A DNA stretch of 64,000 bases, from NCBI RefSeq assembly GCF_900102915.1, contig NZ_FNGG01000003.1, forward strand, positions 292,573 through 356,572, read 5' to 3'. This document shows, piece after piece, positions 27,369 through 36,374 of the stretch. The position numbers were made by a program, and so were the translations under genes. Origin of the DNA: Salinimicrobium catena. Lineage in GTDB: Bacteria > Bacteroidota > Bacteroidia > Flavobacteriales > Flavobacteriaceae. The notes beneath the pieces were generated by a model. That model did no database searches. It had not been told where the DNA came from and was given only the letters and a program-made list of their open reading frames with translations. Every line of letters starts with the position of its first letter. Positions within the stretch are counted from its first letter, which is position 1.

Positions 27369-28036
27369 AAAAAGAACTGAATATCTTGATGGTAGATGAT
27401 CACCCCATCATCCTGGAAGGCTATAAAAAAATTCTTCTGGACAACAGGGCTGAAGATGTGGCGATGAGAATAGATACCGCGAATTCCTGTGAAGAAGCGA
27501 ATGCAAAATTAGAAGCTTCCCTCACTAGTCTGGCCTATGACATAATTTTTCTGGATATTGGCTTACCCCCATCCAGGGACGGTGAATTCTTGTCTGGTGA
27601 GGATATAGGAAGAAAGATCAGGAAAGTCTCTCCTGCTACTCAACTGGCGGTACTCACCATGTTCGTAGAGAATTTGAGGTTGCTTACCATTTTTAAAAGT
27701 CTCAAACCCGAGGCTTTTATGGTAAAAAGTGATGTTTCCTCCAGCCAGTTTTTAGAAGCTTTTGACAGTATGCTTCATGGGAAGACATACAGCAGTCAAA
27801 CTATCCAGGACCTCATGCGGAAGCAGATCGTCCACGATTACAACATCACCAGGACAGACCGGGATATACTTTTACACTTATCCCGGGGCTTGAAGTCCAA
27901 AGAGATCCCGCAGTTCGTTCCCCTCTCCCTGGCATCGATCGAAAAACGAAAAAAATTCATGCGAGAGGTCTTTGAAGTAGAAGATGTAAGGGATATAACC
28001 CTCATAAACAGAGCCAAGGAGTTGGGGTTTTTGTGA
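27365..28036 (+). CDS. NarL/LuxR-type response regulator partner of the TPR-kinase
   Basis: 223 aa. Receiver: ILMVDDHPIILEG, IIFLDIGLP (phospho-Asp), AVLTMFVEN, FMVKSDVSS (Lys). C-terminal LuxR-type HTH: RTDRDILLHLSRGLKSKEI and LASIEKRKKFMREVF. The receiver has an insertion around SRDGEFLSGEDIG, common in this Bacteroidetes group. Overlaps the kinase gene by ATGA. The palindrome at 28099-28114, after its stop and before the beta-helix gene, is a possible target. Confidence 0.9.
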   Translation: MKKELNILMVDDHPIILEGYKKILLDNRAEDVAMRIDTANSCEEANAKLEASLTSLAYDIIFLDIGLPPSRDGEFLSGEDIGRKIRKVSPATQLAVLTMFVENLRLLTIFKSLKPEAFMVKSDVSSSQFLEAFDSMLHGKTYSSQTIQDLMRKQIVHDYNITRTDRDILLHLSRGLKSKEIPQFVPLSLASIEKRKKFMREVFEVEDVRDITLINRAKELGFL

Positions 28037-28098
28037 GGCTTTAAATGTATTCCCGAAATCTAATGCCCAGAAGATCCTGATTGTTTTTTCAATATAAA

Positions 28099-28137
28099 CT
28101 GTATATTTATACAGCTGGTTTCCAGCTTGATTTTTTT
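28099..28137 (+). terminator. Overlapping dyads and terminator after the response regulator
   Basis: Perfect dyad CTGTATA-TT-TATACAG (28099-28114) immediately followed by AGCTGG-TTT-CCAGCT (28113-28127) and TGATTTTTTT. The second hairpin plus T-run is a good terminator; the first could be an alternative hairpin or an operator. A run of nine C follows at 28141-28149. Confidence 0.6.
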
Positions 28138-28200
28138 CCTCCCCCCCCCTGTTTCCCTGCCTCCCTGACCATTTTTTTTGTTTTAGTAACCAGCTTCATC

Positions 28201-29583
28201 ATGAAAAGATCTTCTTTTACAGGGCCTGTTTTTGCCGGGTTATTACTGCTTGTTTCGATAGTGTTTTTAAAGGTTTCCGCCGATCAAATAAAAGCTGAAA
28301 CGGATAGGGTTCCGGAGATTTCCGAAATGTCAGATACTGTGTTTGTCGCACCTCCTACCGGTGATCGGGAGACAGATCGTGCCAGTATTCTTAGCGCCCT
28401 GAAAGAAGCAGAGCCGGGAGGAACTATCCGGTTCGCACCGGGAACCTATTTTATGGGAGGGGAGATCATCAGGATCACGGTGCCTGATGTAACCCTTAAA
28501 GGCCACCCGGAGGGTACCATTTTGCGCGGATGTAGCAAGGGGGAATTTTCCATTGAGGATATTCAGGAATTTGGGTACAAGTGTAACGGACTGGAATTGG
28601 CTGCAGGAGGGCAGGCGGTTCTTGACCTTACCTTTGAAGATCTCTTCTGGGCGCTGCATATTGGTTGCTGCTGGGAAACTATGCCGAAAATGATGCCGGG
28701 GGAAGGAGGACAGCGAATCGAAGGAAATACCTTTATTGGGAATTCCAATGCCTTGCGGGTACACGGTTACTGGTCTGAGCCAACCATAATTCGTAATAAC
28801 CGGTTCCGGAACAACTGGCACTCCCTTGCAGTTTACGGCAATACCGTTCACATCCTCGACAATGAAATTACCGCCCCGGAACCCCGGGAGGTACAGGGTT
28901 TTGGGTTTCCTGCGGAAGCCATTCATCTTGTCCGGCCTCTGGAGCTGCATGAAAGTGCAAAAAATGGACGCCGTTCCTGTGAGAACAACGTGGTCTCCGG
29001 GAATTACATTGAAGGGATCACCGAAGGGATCATGATGACCGCCGATCTTCCCGATATCCCTTGCCGCAACAATGTGATCAGCAATAATACGATCATTGTA
29101 AAACGGGCCCGACCTTTTGTGTTTCCGGATTTTTTAACCGGAAATATTGAGGGGGACTCCACGGTAGTTGGGGTTTCGCTGGCGCTCCGCGGTCATTGGG
29201 AGAATAATCTCATCGAAGGTAATACCATACAGGGGGCCGAGGGGCTGGGGATCGAGATCCGCGGGGGGACCAACAACAAGATCGTGAACAATAGCATCTC
29301 TGGGATCTCCCGCCGCAAGCCCTTCCCCGGCAACGCGATCGCAGCAATTCCCATCCTGGGCGGAGATCCTGAAACCTGGCGCAGCGCAAACGGCTCGGGC
29401 ATCTGGCTTTCCCCGGGGAGTGACGAAAATGAGATCCGGAATAACAGGTTCGGGAACATCGCTTCCGCAGCTATTTTCATAGAAGGTGACCAAAACCGGG
29501 TGGAAATGCTTAAAGAATCAGATACGGTGCGGGATACGGGAAAGAGGAATTCAGTGAATTGGGCGATGAACTCAAAAGACTAA
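28201..29583 (+). CDS. Right-handed parallel beta-helix protein (NosD/pectate-lyase-like)
   Basis: 460 aa from ATG 28201 (the frame is open to 28081 but that part crosses the terminator and C-run). Membrane-targeting N-terminus (FAGLLLLVSIVFLKVSADQ). DRASILSALKEAEPGGTIRFAPGTYFMGG is the usual first coil of a parallel beta-helix, followed by many N-rich coils (GNTFIGNSNALRV, NNLIEGNTIQGA, NKIVNNSISGI). Fold members bind or cleave polysaccharides; no catalytic set was recognised, so the role is open. Exported. Confidence 0.75.
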   Translation: MKRSSFTGPVFAGLLLLVSIVFLKVSADQIKAETDRVPEISEMSDTVFVAPPTGDRETDRASILSALKEAEPGGTIRFAPGTYFMGGEIIRITVPDVTLKGHPEGTILRGCSKGEFSIEDIQEFGYKCNGLELAAGGQAVLDLTFEDLFWALHIGCCWETMPKMMPGEGGQRIEGNTFIGNSNALRVHGYWSEPTIIRNNRFRNNWHSLAVYGNTVHILDNEITAPEPREVQGFGFPAEAIHLVRPLELHESAKNGRRSCENNVVSGNYIEGITEGIMMTADLPDIPCRNNVISNNTIIVKRARPFVFPDFLTGNIEGDSTVVGVSLALRGHWENNLIEGNTIQGAEGLGIEIRGGTNNKIVNNSISGISRRKPFPGNAIAAIPILGGDPETWRSANGSGIWLSPGSDENEIRNNRFGNIASAAIFIEGDQNRVEMLKESDTVRDTGKRNSVNWAMNSKD

Positions 29584-29631
29584 AGTTTAAATGTGATACA
29601 TAATTAATAATGAATAGAATAAATTGGTACT

Positions 29632-30036
29632 ATGGACACTGAAATATTTCGAACGAGAAAGGTTTTCTGCAAACACCCTTTAGAGGATTGTGTTGTGAGG
29701 ACCGTCCCAGTTGGGCAATATGGATATGAGACTTATTTAATGTTTTCAGGAGAAGAAGAATATATGCCGGTTCAACATAGCAATATCGTTTTACAGGTGG
29801 TACTTTCATCGGAATTAGAATTTATCACAGAGGAGGAATATTATGCCTTTGGTAAAAAAAGAGAACCTCAATTACCCACGTCAGATAAACCTGGACGAAT
29901 CGGCGGGATGCAAAGCCTTATCATAGACCTGGCTTTAGGTCGCAAGAAACCCAGCAATGAAAAGGAAAGAAGACTTTTAAAGGAGATCAGGAAAATTGAG
30001 GCCAAAGGAGGGATGCTGGATCTGCCGTTGGAATAG
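29632..30036 (+). CDS. Hypothetical protein, 134 aa
   Basis: Not recognised. Soluble, mixed composition, with VVRTVPVGQYGYETYLMFSG in the N-terminal half and a basic helical C-terminus (RKKPSNEKERRLLKEIRKIE). It is followed 18 bp later by an HNH-type gene on the same strand, so the two are probably co-transcribed. Base composition is close to its chromosomal neighbours. Confidence 0.5.
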   Translation: MDTEIFRTRKVFCKHPLEDCVVRTVPVGQYGYETYLMFSGEEEYMPVQHSNIVLQVVLSSELEFITEEEYYAFGKKREPQLPTSDKPGRIGGMQSLIIDLALGRKKPSNEKERRLLKEIRKIEAKGGMLDLPLE

Positions 30037-30054
30037 GCTTAAAACAGGAACTAA

Positions 30055-30636
30055 ATGGATAAAGCTTTATTGATCAAAAATCTTTGCGGCTTATTACTGG
30101 ACGATAGGAGGCAGGATTGTGTTGATATGGCAATGGAGAATTTCCCTTTCGTTGATAGCTCGCCTCAGAAAAGACAGTATTCAAGATATCAGATGTGTAA
30201 AGTCTTTTTAAGAGATGGGTTCATTGATAGGTATTCTGGCAAAAGACTACTGTTCCCCGGATTGATCAAATTATTAACGAATGAATTTCCAGATATCTTT
30301 AAGTATCACAGGAACTGGAAAATGTCCGCTACCCACATGATCTACTGGGACCTGTTTCCCACGAGCGACCATTTGATCCCGATCGCAAGAGGAGGACAGG
30401 ATAGTTATGACAACTGGATCACAACTTCTATGATCCGTAATTCAGCCAAGTCAAACTGGACAATAGAAGAAATTGGCTGGGACTTACATCCAAGAGGACA
30501 ACTTGAAGAATGGGATGGTTTAGTACAATCTTTCTTAGAATTGACCAATAAGAATCCGGACTATGAAAAGGATAAATACGTAATGGATTGGAAGATCAAT
30601 TTATTGAGAGCCAGGAAGAAATTAGGGATTGAATAA
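30055..30636 (+). CDS. HNH endonuclease-like protein
   Basis: 193 aa. SDHLIPIARGGQDSYDNWI with the following TSMIRNSAKS is an HNH/McrA-type nuclease core: DH of strand 1, GG turn, N and N...K of the helix. The Cys pairs that often bind structural zinc are absent. No fused domain is evident. It may be a stand-alone nuclease or a component of a small two-gene unit with 29632-30036. It lies outside the island boundary defined at 31565. Confidence 0.65.
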   Translation: MDKALLIKNLCGLLLDDRRQDCVDMAMENFPFVDSSPQKRQYSRYQMCKVFLRDGFIDRYSGKRLLFPGLIKLLTNEFPDIFKYHRNWKMSATHMIYWDLFPTSDHLIPIARGGQDSYDNWITTSMIRNSAKSNWTIEEIGWDLHPRGQLEEWDGLVQSFLELTNKNPDYEKDKYVMDWKINLLRARKKLGIE

Positions 30637-30727
30637 GGCGTGGACCCAACAGAGGTAGGGGTTAATCCAAAATTAAGCAACCCTCCTAAAATGTTTCTTC
30701 ACAAAGGCACTGCAATATTTGTCCCTG

Positions 30728-31222
30728 TTAAAAATCAGCGATCATTGAGTAGCCTTGCTGTTGGTATCCAACCAGGGATATCCACCCGTTTTTCACCTGC
30801 ACGATCTCCGGTAGAACAGAATCGGCAGGAACTCCAAAAGCATGCGCGGCTGTCATACAGATCTCGAATCTAATGCCGTCTGCAGTCATGTCCGATATCT
30901 TTTTGGCAATTTTATCTTTCGCCGCCGGATTGTCTTTCATTTTTTCAGTCGACACAAGATTAACAGAGGGACCAACAAGTACAATAATAATTTCAGGTTG
31001 TTCTCCATTTATGATCATGTTCGGATCCTCTAACATTCCATGAATGAGGTTCAGGTGACTCAGTGCTATAACCGGATCACTGATCCTAAAATCAAAGACA
31101 GTATTTACCGAGCTGACGCCTTCCATGGCCTCATAAGTGTCTTCTGTCTGTGCCTGTACCTTCTCCTGTGGCATTAGGCCCAGAAAAAACAGTACTACTA
31201 TTAAAAAAATTGATCTTTTCAT
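30728..31222 (-). CDS. Exported DsrE-family protein
   Basis: 164 aa. Signal peptide (IFLIVVLFFLGLMPQEKVQAQ), then a DsrE/DsrF-like fold: FDFRISDPVIALSHLNLIHG, EIIIVLVGPSVNLVS, KKISDMTADGIRFEICMTAAHAFGV with the conserved Cys (EICMTAA) typical of DsrE-type sulfur-handling proteins, and ENGWISLVGYQQQGY-like end. Periplasmic; possible sulfur relay, but no partner gene is seen. It is the last chromosomal gene before the island junction. Confidence 0.75.
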   Translation of the reverse strand: MKRSIFLIVVLFFLGLMPQEKVQAQTEDTYEAMEGVSSVNTVFDFRISDPVIALSHLNLIHGMLEDPNMIINGEQPEIIIVLVGPSVNLVSTEKMKDNPAAKDKIAKKISDMTADGIRFEICMTAAHAFGVPADSVLPEIVQVKNGWISLVGYQQQGYSMIADF

Positions 31223-31396
31223 GATTAAATTATTTTAGGTTCTTGATCAAACAATTAATTCTCACCTGGCCTCATAAAACCAGCGTGGACAAGGAATATC
31301 CAATTCAAACTTATTAGTCTAAGCAAAATGATGGTAGGTTTGAGGGGAAGTCAAATGTCAGTTTCCTAAAATTAAATCAAATATTAGGGGCGTAAC

Positions 31397-31528
31397 ATGA
31401 TAAATGTCAAGGCTTTAAAATTTTACGCTTTGGAAGGAAAAATTAGGGTGGATAATTTCTTGTTAACGGATTGTGCTCTTGGAGTTTCCAATACAGAATT
31501 TATTTTTTTAGGAAAGACAAGGGTTTAG
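31397..31528 (+). CDS. Possible small ORF (43 aa), doubtful
   Basis: ATG-initiated frame MINVKALKFYALEGKIRVDN, then a short tail to TAG 31528. No family, no RBS, and no neighbour in an operon. It lies in the 650-bp spacer that leads to the island's left junction. Could be a gene remnant; reported at low confidence because otherwise 31223-31564 holds nothing recognisable. Confidence 0.15.
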   Translation: MINVKALKFYALEGKIRVDNFLLTDCALGVSNTEFIFLGKTRV

Positions 31529-31564
31529 GTGATTATTGGGTACAAAAGGGTCCGGAAAGTAACA

Positions 31565-31624
31565 CAAAAATTAGCATTTGACTCTACCAAAATCAAAGAT
31601 AGTGATTTCGCCGGTGATCTCTCC
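31565..31624. repeat. Left attachment site: remnant of the mnmE 3' end
   Basis: 31602-31624 matches 60969-60991 (inside mnmE, codons for GEITGEIT) at 22 of 23 positions, with 17 identical in a row (31608-31624), in the same orientation. At almost the same distance further left (45 versus 47 bp) both copies have CAAAAATT(A/C)GC, which in mnmE encodes the ANFC of the C-terminus. Between these blocks the left copy is diverged and frame-broken. This is what a displaced, decayed mnmE 3' end at attL would look like. Confidence 0.7.
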
Positions 31625-31691
31625 CTTTCTAGCCCCTATAATTGCTCGATTTTTGGAAAAGAGTAGGGGAGAACATAATTAGTCTTTCTTC

Positions 31692-31739
31692 AGGTACAAA
31701 TGGTGAAATTTCACTTTTTTGCGATTTTGAGGTACAAAT
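31692..31739 (+). repeat. Two AGGTACAAAT repeats inside the left island end
   Basis: AGGTACAAAT at 31692-31701 and 31730-31739, 38 bp apart, 68-106 bp from the putative att core. Matching copies occur at 60791-60811 near the other end. The arrangement resembles arm-type integrase sites flanking a core. Confidence 0.5.
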
Positions 31740-31821
31740 GCGCGAAATTCAAGGAGTGATGCCTGTGAAAAAAATCCTACAAAATGTCGTGTTATCCCTT
31801 TATTTTCGGTAGATAAAAAGA

Positions 31822-31829
31822 TATATTTG
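31822..31829 (+). promoter_or_regulatory. -7 element TATATTTG before the GIY-YIG gene
   Basis: TATATTTG 46 bp before the ATG at 31876, with TTT at a -33 distance (31799-31801). Confidence 0.4.
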
Positions 31830-31875
31830 ATAGAATTAACATGTGGTGTGCGGTAATAAACAGGATTGGCTATAA

Positions 31876-33477
31876 ATGAGAACAAAAAATATATTTCCAA
31901 AATTTAATACTTCAACCGACAAAGTTGATATTGAAAGACTAAAAATCAATAATCCTAAATTATGGAAAAAGCTAAAAAAGCAATTTGATACAGGACGAAA
32001 AATTGTAGTCGTTCAACTTAATAATGGTTTGGAAGAATTAAATGAGAATACATTAAGGTATTATTTAATGGAATATGCCGACAGATTTCTAAAATATGGA
32101 CCACAATCATTTCCTACATCATTTAACACATTAGAGCCGTTTTTTATTTATAATCATCATAACTCAATATTACAATTACTTTCTGAGGAAGAATCATATG
32201 GAGTTTCTCTAGTGGATTTTTTAGATTTTGTTACAGAAAAAGATTTTGAATTAGATACAATTGACTTCTACGAAAGTATTCCTGAAAAAGTTATTTATCA
32301 TTTCACTTTTACATCAGGGTGTGATGAAGTTAATTTTTCTAATAATGGGAAAACTTTCATAGTCGGTGGATTATCCTTAGCAAGACAAGGTAATGAAGTA
32401 TCAATACTAATTCAAGCGGGTGAATCTTTTGATAAACAAGAGGCTGAAAATTACTTTAAAGAAAAAACAAGAGAGAAAATTGAGCAATCATTAAACCCAT
32501 TTAAAAAGGCTCTTGGAATGAAACTTGAAAATAAAGTTGAACCAGGCGTTGTTTATTTCAAAGAAAGGGATGACTTGTGGGCACACAATATTGGAATTCT
32601 ATTTGATTTACAAAAGAATAGTATAGATATACGTTTCGTTGCACGAGATGAAAATTTGACTTTCAAAATGTTAACTGATGATTTTAATGCAGTTTTACCC
32701 AGTCGAGAAAATTGGGCTGAAGAAGATCTCAAGGAGTATTATGAAAATTACGTTAAAGAACTAAACAATTATGATGCTATTTTTGATTTTGCAAAATATT
32801 GTTTAGCACTTCCACATTATGTATTCAAAAACGAAGAAAGAATAGTTGATGTAACCTATGAAACTAATTTAAATACTATAATTAAAGGTCCATTGTCTAA
32901 AAGAGAGTTTTCATCTGTCAATGGTAAATATAAAATATTCGCAAAACCATTATACTACCTTGAATCAAACGAACAAGCTGTTATTAAAAGTGATGAACTC
33001 ACGGATGAAAGCTTTAAAGTGGAAAAAACAGGTTTTTGGAAAAGGCTAAATATTGACGAGGAGGGTTTCGATAAAAAAGGAAATAAAATTGTTGGTAAAA
33101 CTTGGGTAGAGAGAAATGATATATATTATTCTTCTTCTAAAGGAGTAACTAAGATAGAACAAGTTGAAAATTTTGAAGGTGAGAATGCGGGCTACATTTA
33201 TATTATGAGGCAGCCTGTACATGAAGAAAACATTTTTAAAGTTGGTCTTACAAAAAGGACTACTGAAAAAAGAAAAAGAGAATTATCCAACACCAGTTCA
33301 CCCGACAAATTCTTCATAATCAACAGTTATCAAACAAAAGATTGTATTGCGGCTGAAAAGCAGATTCATGAGAAATTGGAAAAATACAGATTGACCTCAA
33401 GAAGAGAGTTTTTTAGAAGTGACCTAAGAACAATTATGGAAACCTGTGAAGAAACCGTAAGTGAAATAAATAATTAA
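31876..33477 (+). CDS. GIY-YIG (T5orf172/MUG113) nuclease-domain protein
   Basis: 533 aa. The C-terminal about 95 residues (GYIYIMRQPVHEENIFKVG, then LTKRTTEKRKRELSN, then EKQIHEKLEKYRL and RREFFRSD) form a T5orf172 domain, a GIY-YIG-type nuclease variant common in phage and defence proteins. The N-terminal about 430 residues are not recognised and may sense or bind a target. Very AT-rich and the first gene inside the island. It has no close same-strand partner (177 bp to the next gene), so it may act alone. Confidence 0.7.
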   Translation: MRTKNIFPKFNTSTDKVDIERLKINNPKLWKKLKKQFDTGRKIVVVQLNNGLEELNENTLRYYLMEYADRFLKYGPQSFPTSFNTLEPFFIYNHHNSILQLLSEEESYGVSLVDFLDFVTEKDFELDTIDFYESIPEKVIYHFTFTSGCDEVNFSNNGKTFIVGGLSLARQGNEVSILIQAGESFDKQEAENYFKEKTREKIEQSLNPFKKALGMKLENKVEPGVVYFKERDDLWAHNIGILFDLQKNSIDIRFVARDENLTFKMLTDDFNAVLPSRENWAEEDLKEYYENYVKELNNYDAIFDFAKYCLALPHYVFKNEERIVDVTYETNLNTIIKGPLSKREFSSVNGKYKIFAKPLYYLESNEQAVIKSDELTDESFKVEKTGFWKRLNIDEEGFDKKGNKIVGKTWVERNDIYYSSSKGVTKIEQVENFEGENAGYIYIMRQPVHEENIFKVGLTKRTTEKRKRELSNTSSPDKFFIINSYQTKDCIAAEKQIHEKLEKYRLTSRREFFRSDLRTIMETCEETVSEINN

Positions 33478-33653
33478 ATACACACACAACATCGCTTAAC
33501 GAGCAAATAGCGGCAGAACCTTCATAAATGACATTTTTGACTACCTTTAAAAAGATTATTTAACCAATAAACTACCTTTCCCAAATCGCAACTTGCGTTA
33601 ACCGGGGACGTTAGCAGTAATGTCTTAAAACCTAAACAACCTAAATCTTTAAA

Positions 33654-34454
33654 GTGCTAAAAATTTCCTCAACAAACAGATGCAAGTTATTTGAATCAAT
33701 CTCAGAAGAAATATGGAATAAAGTTATATATAATCATTCAACTGGAATAAACGTCTCTGAAATTGGAATTACAAATGATATCATTGCCACAATTCGCTAC
33801 CATCACAAAAAGATCCCAAACTTTGGAGTATGGTCAAATCCAGGATATAAGGAAATAGACAATGGTAGTGATATAGACATATTTGTAGAAACAAGTTCTG
33901 GAAATTTTATCTGGTATGCATTACAAGCTAAAGTGCTAAAATTAAATAAAAAATATCTTGGTACTGCTGATATAAAAAAGAATGAATATCAGTGGAATAA
34001 ACTACAAAGATTAGAAGTACAGGCAGGTTGTATTGGAAAATACTTATTTTATAATGGTATTATAGATTATTCATATTTTGGAAGCGATTCTTGCAATAGA
34101 AAATTCAAAGAATCTCAGTTTGGATGTTCCTTAGTTGATCCAGAAGATGTCGAAAAAATTGCAATAAAACGAAATCCAACATTTTATGATTTTCATCCTC
34201 ATTATTCTATACCTTGGCGAGAAATTGTCTGCTGCAAACATGATTTATCGAGATATACATTATTTAACGTCACTCAAATTAAAAGGGCAGTCGATTATTA
34301 TCAGATAGCATTTGACGATACAAATATTTTAGATGAAGAAGATATGATCGAGAGAAGTAATGACTTAAGTTTAAATGCTATTAGGCAGTTATCAGAAATT
34401 AATAATAGAACAGCGGATTTTAAGATTGTTGTGAGAAGAACAGATAGTTTATAA
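33654..34454 (+). CDS. DUF6615-like, probable PD-(D/E)xK-fold protein
   Basis: 266 aa with a GTG start (an in-frame stop lies 12 bp upstream). The segment GSDIDIFVETSSGNFIWYA followed by LQAKVLKLNKKYLG has the order Asp...Glu...QAK expected for a restriction-endonuclease-like core and resembles the DUF6615 family. Cys residues are scattered (CIGKY, DSCNRK, CCKHD). Possibly a stand-alone nuclease in the defence cargo. AT-rich. Assignment is tentative. Confidence 0.45.
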   Translation: MLKISSTNRCKLFESISEEIWNKVIYNHSTGINVSEIGITNDIIATIRYHHKKIPNFGVWSNPGYKEIDNGSDIDIFVETSSGNFIWYALQAKVLKLNKKYLGTADIKKNEYQWNKLQRLEVQAGCIGKYLFYNGIIDYSYFGSDSCNRKFKESQFGCSLVDPEDVEKIAIKRNPTFYDFHPHYSIPWREIVCCKHDLSRYTLFNVTQIKRAVDYYQIAFDDTNILDEEDMIERSNDLSLNAIRQLSEINNRTADFKIVVRRTDSL

Positions 34455-34455
34455 T

Positions 34456-34599
34456 TTGGATAGCACTACATCCAAACAACTGATATCAAAAATTCAAAAA
34501 TTTAATAAAAAAGATATTTCAGAGATTAACTCCATAATTATGAATAGTGATGATGACGGAAATTTTCCAATTACTAATTTTAGTGATGTTGATATTTAA
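34456..34599 (+). CDS. Possible small ORF directly after the DUF6615-like gene
   Basis: A 47-codon frame from TTG 34456, 1 bp past the preceding stop and in a different frame: STTSKQLISKIQKFNKKDIS, then a Ser/Asp-rich end to TAA 34599. It may be a short partner or the out-of-frame end of the previous gene. No family recognised. Confidence 0.2.
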   Translation: MDSTTSKQLISKIQKFNKKDISEINSIIMNSDDDGNFPITNFSDVDI

Positions 34600-34750
34600 A
34601 GCCAGTGTACAATAACGATGGATCGTAAATAACGGTTATTATCAAAAAGTATCATTTAGAACCAATTAAGAAATACGGGAAACCGACAATCCGCGTACTC
34701 CCTTCCATGACCTGCGATAATCGAGACCGTGGGTAAATAGCAAATCGAAA

Positions 34751-35917
34751 ATGCATTTTAAATCTGACCAAATAAAATCTCCAGCAATTATCCGCCATAA
34801 TGATATAGATCATTTTCTATGTTCTGTGAGACAGAAACCTATTCAAGCATTGCCAGAGGAAATTTTAAGGCAGAAATTAATCTCTTACCTTCATCACACA
34901 CTTCATTTTCCTTTAGAAAACATAGGTGTAGAAGTGCCACTATCTTATTTCAAAAAAGGACAAAAAGGGCGTGCAGATATCATTGTCTATGATCAGCCGC
35001 TGAATAGAAATCCTGCTCCACTCATTCTGATTGAGTGTAAAGCTTACGGAGTGGCCCTTGATTTTAGATGCGAGCAGCAATTGAAAAGGTATCAAAAAGT
35101 CATTAAGCCGAAATATGGGGGCTTAACGAACGGGAAGGAAACGAAAATATATAACTATAAAAAAGATCAGGAGATAATTCGGCTTCCGAACTTGTATGAA
35201 TTAATTACAGGAAAAGAAGTTGAAGTTAGACGAGCTCAAAAAAAGGAATGGGTGAGAACAAAGTACCATCAAATATTCAAGAGATTTATTTTTGAAAAAT
35301 TTGTTCGAAAACAAATTATTTCACCGCACACGTGCAAAGACCTTACTCCAATTATTGTGCGGCTTGCGGATTTGTTCTATGATACGGCAAATAAACTACA
35401 GCCAATAAAGTTTGATCGATTTTCTATAATTGAAGATTGTGGAATTCGCTTCGCTGACTATGGTTATGCTTTTAGCAGTGGTCTTCTCGGATATTACAGG
35501 TTCTTTCTTATTAAACACCCGAATGGAAATCATCAAGTTGTAAGTTTTTCTATATATCATCAGAATGAGTGGGGTACTTATTTAATGGTCGGCGTAGATA
35601 ACCGCAAGGGACATTCATTAGAATTAAAATTAGATAAGTTTATAACTGGAGATAAAAATAAATTTGAAATAATACATGATGGAAGTTTAACCGTTGGAAA
35701 AAGAGGTAGGATAAAGAATAGAGAAGTATTAGATTTTGTTGAATCTAAGGCCGGATTTCTAATTCGCAACGGTTCTGTTTTTTTAGGGGAATTGTTAGCA
35801 AAGGATGGTCTTTACTTTCACCAGAAAAATGTGCAAGATTTCTTATATCGGGTCTGCTATTACGCAATTCTGAGAGAAGATTTGAGAAGAGAAATTAAGG
35901 AAAGCATCAATTCTTAA
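34751..35917 (+). CDS. Type I restriction HsdR-N-like nuclease protein
   Basis: 388 aa. LISYLHHTLHFPLENIGVEV, then KGRADIIVYDQPLNRN and PLILIECKAYG show the HSDR_N (PD-(D/E)xK) core: Asp in RADI and the ExK of ECK. No helicase part follows, so it is not a full HsdR subunit. The C-terminal about 200 residues (YYRFFLIKHPNGNHQVVSF) are unrecognised. Such stand-alone proteins are common in defence islands. Converges with the HIT gene 85 bp downstream. Confidence 0.7.
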   Translation: MHFKSDQIKSPAIIRHNDIDHFLCSVRQKPIQALPEEILRQKLISYLHHTLHFPLENIGVEVPLSYFKKGQKGRADIIVYDQPLNRNPAPLILIECKAYGVALDFRCEQQLKRYQKVIKPKYGGLTNGKETKIYNYKKDQEIIRLPNLYELITGKEVEVRRAQKKEWVRTKYHQIFKRFIFEKFVRKQIISPHTCKDLTPIIVRLADLFYDTANKLQPIKFDRFSIIEDCGIRFADYGYAFSSGLLGYYRFFLIKHPNGNHQVVSFSIYHQNEWGTYLMVGVDNRKGHSLELKLDKFITGDKNKFEIIHDGSLTVGKRGRIKNREVLDFVESKAGFLIRNGSVFLGELLAKDGLYFHQKNVQDFLYRVCYYAILREDLRREIKESINS

Positions 35918-36002
35918 TCTGGCATTTGAAAAGATGAATCATTGTTCTATTTTTAATTTTTGAGGTTACCCTTTTTTCGAGTTTCAACACTGGAATGTGA
36001 TA

Positions 36003-36374
36003 TTAAAAATTATAATACCCTTTTCCTTCCACACAATGCCTAACACCACCTCGAGGGTCTGCCATATCTCCACTATACCTTGGAATTAAATGACAATGGA
36101 AGTGTATAACGGTTTGTCCAGCCACTGCTCCACAGTTCATTCCTATATTGTAACCTTGGGGATCGAATTCCTTTTCAATGAGTTCTTTTCCAATTATAAT
36201 GAGATTGGTTAACTCTTGTAGCTCAGCTTGATTTAACTCAAAATAATCCCTTTTTTGTTCATTAGAAATAATAAGAAGGTGGCCAGGGGACACAGGATAT
36301 TTATCTTTAATTATAAAAAAAGATTTCCCTTTGTGGATTATTCTATCATCGGATATTTCAGCAAAAACACTCAT
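36003..36374 (-). CDS. HIT-family nucleotide hydrolase, last gene of the ATPase-HNH operon
   Basis: 123 aa from the ATG at 36374, which overlaps the stop of the HNH gene by one base (TAATG), a strong sign of coupled translation. The catalytic histidine triad is complete: TVIHFHCHLIPR (H-x-H-x-H). The N-terminal SVFAEISDDRIIHKGKSFFI is typical of the HIT fold. HIT proteins cleave nucleoside phosphoramidates, dinucleoside polyphosphates or AMP adducts. In a defence operon it could degrade a nucleotide signal or remove AMP from a substrate; this is inference. Confidence 0.85.
   Translation of the reverse strand: MSVFAEISDDRIIHKGKSFFIIKDKYPVSPGHLLIISNEQKRDYFELNQAELQELTNLIIIGKELIEKEFDPQGYNIGMNCGAVAGQTVIHFHCHLIPRYSGDMADPRGGVRHCVEGKGYYNF

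Noticed and set aside
30640..30873. 77-aa plus-strand frame after the HNH gene
   Set aside because: Overlaps the convergent DsrE gene on the other strand; composition is that of a shadow frame.
31679..31900. 73-aa minus-strand frame at the island edge
   Set aside because: Covers the promoter and start of the GIY-YIG gene and the arm-like repeats; Phe-rich shadow.
33478..33653. Integron attC site between the first two island genes
   Set aside because: Words GTTAACC and GTTAGCA are near but do not match the GTTRRRY/RYYYAAC boxes, and no integron integrase is present.
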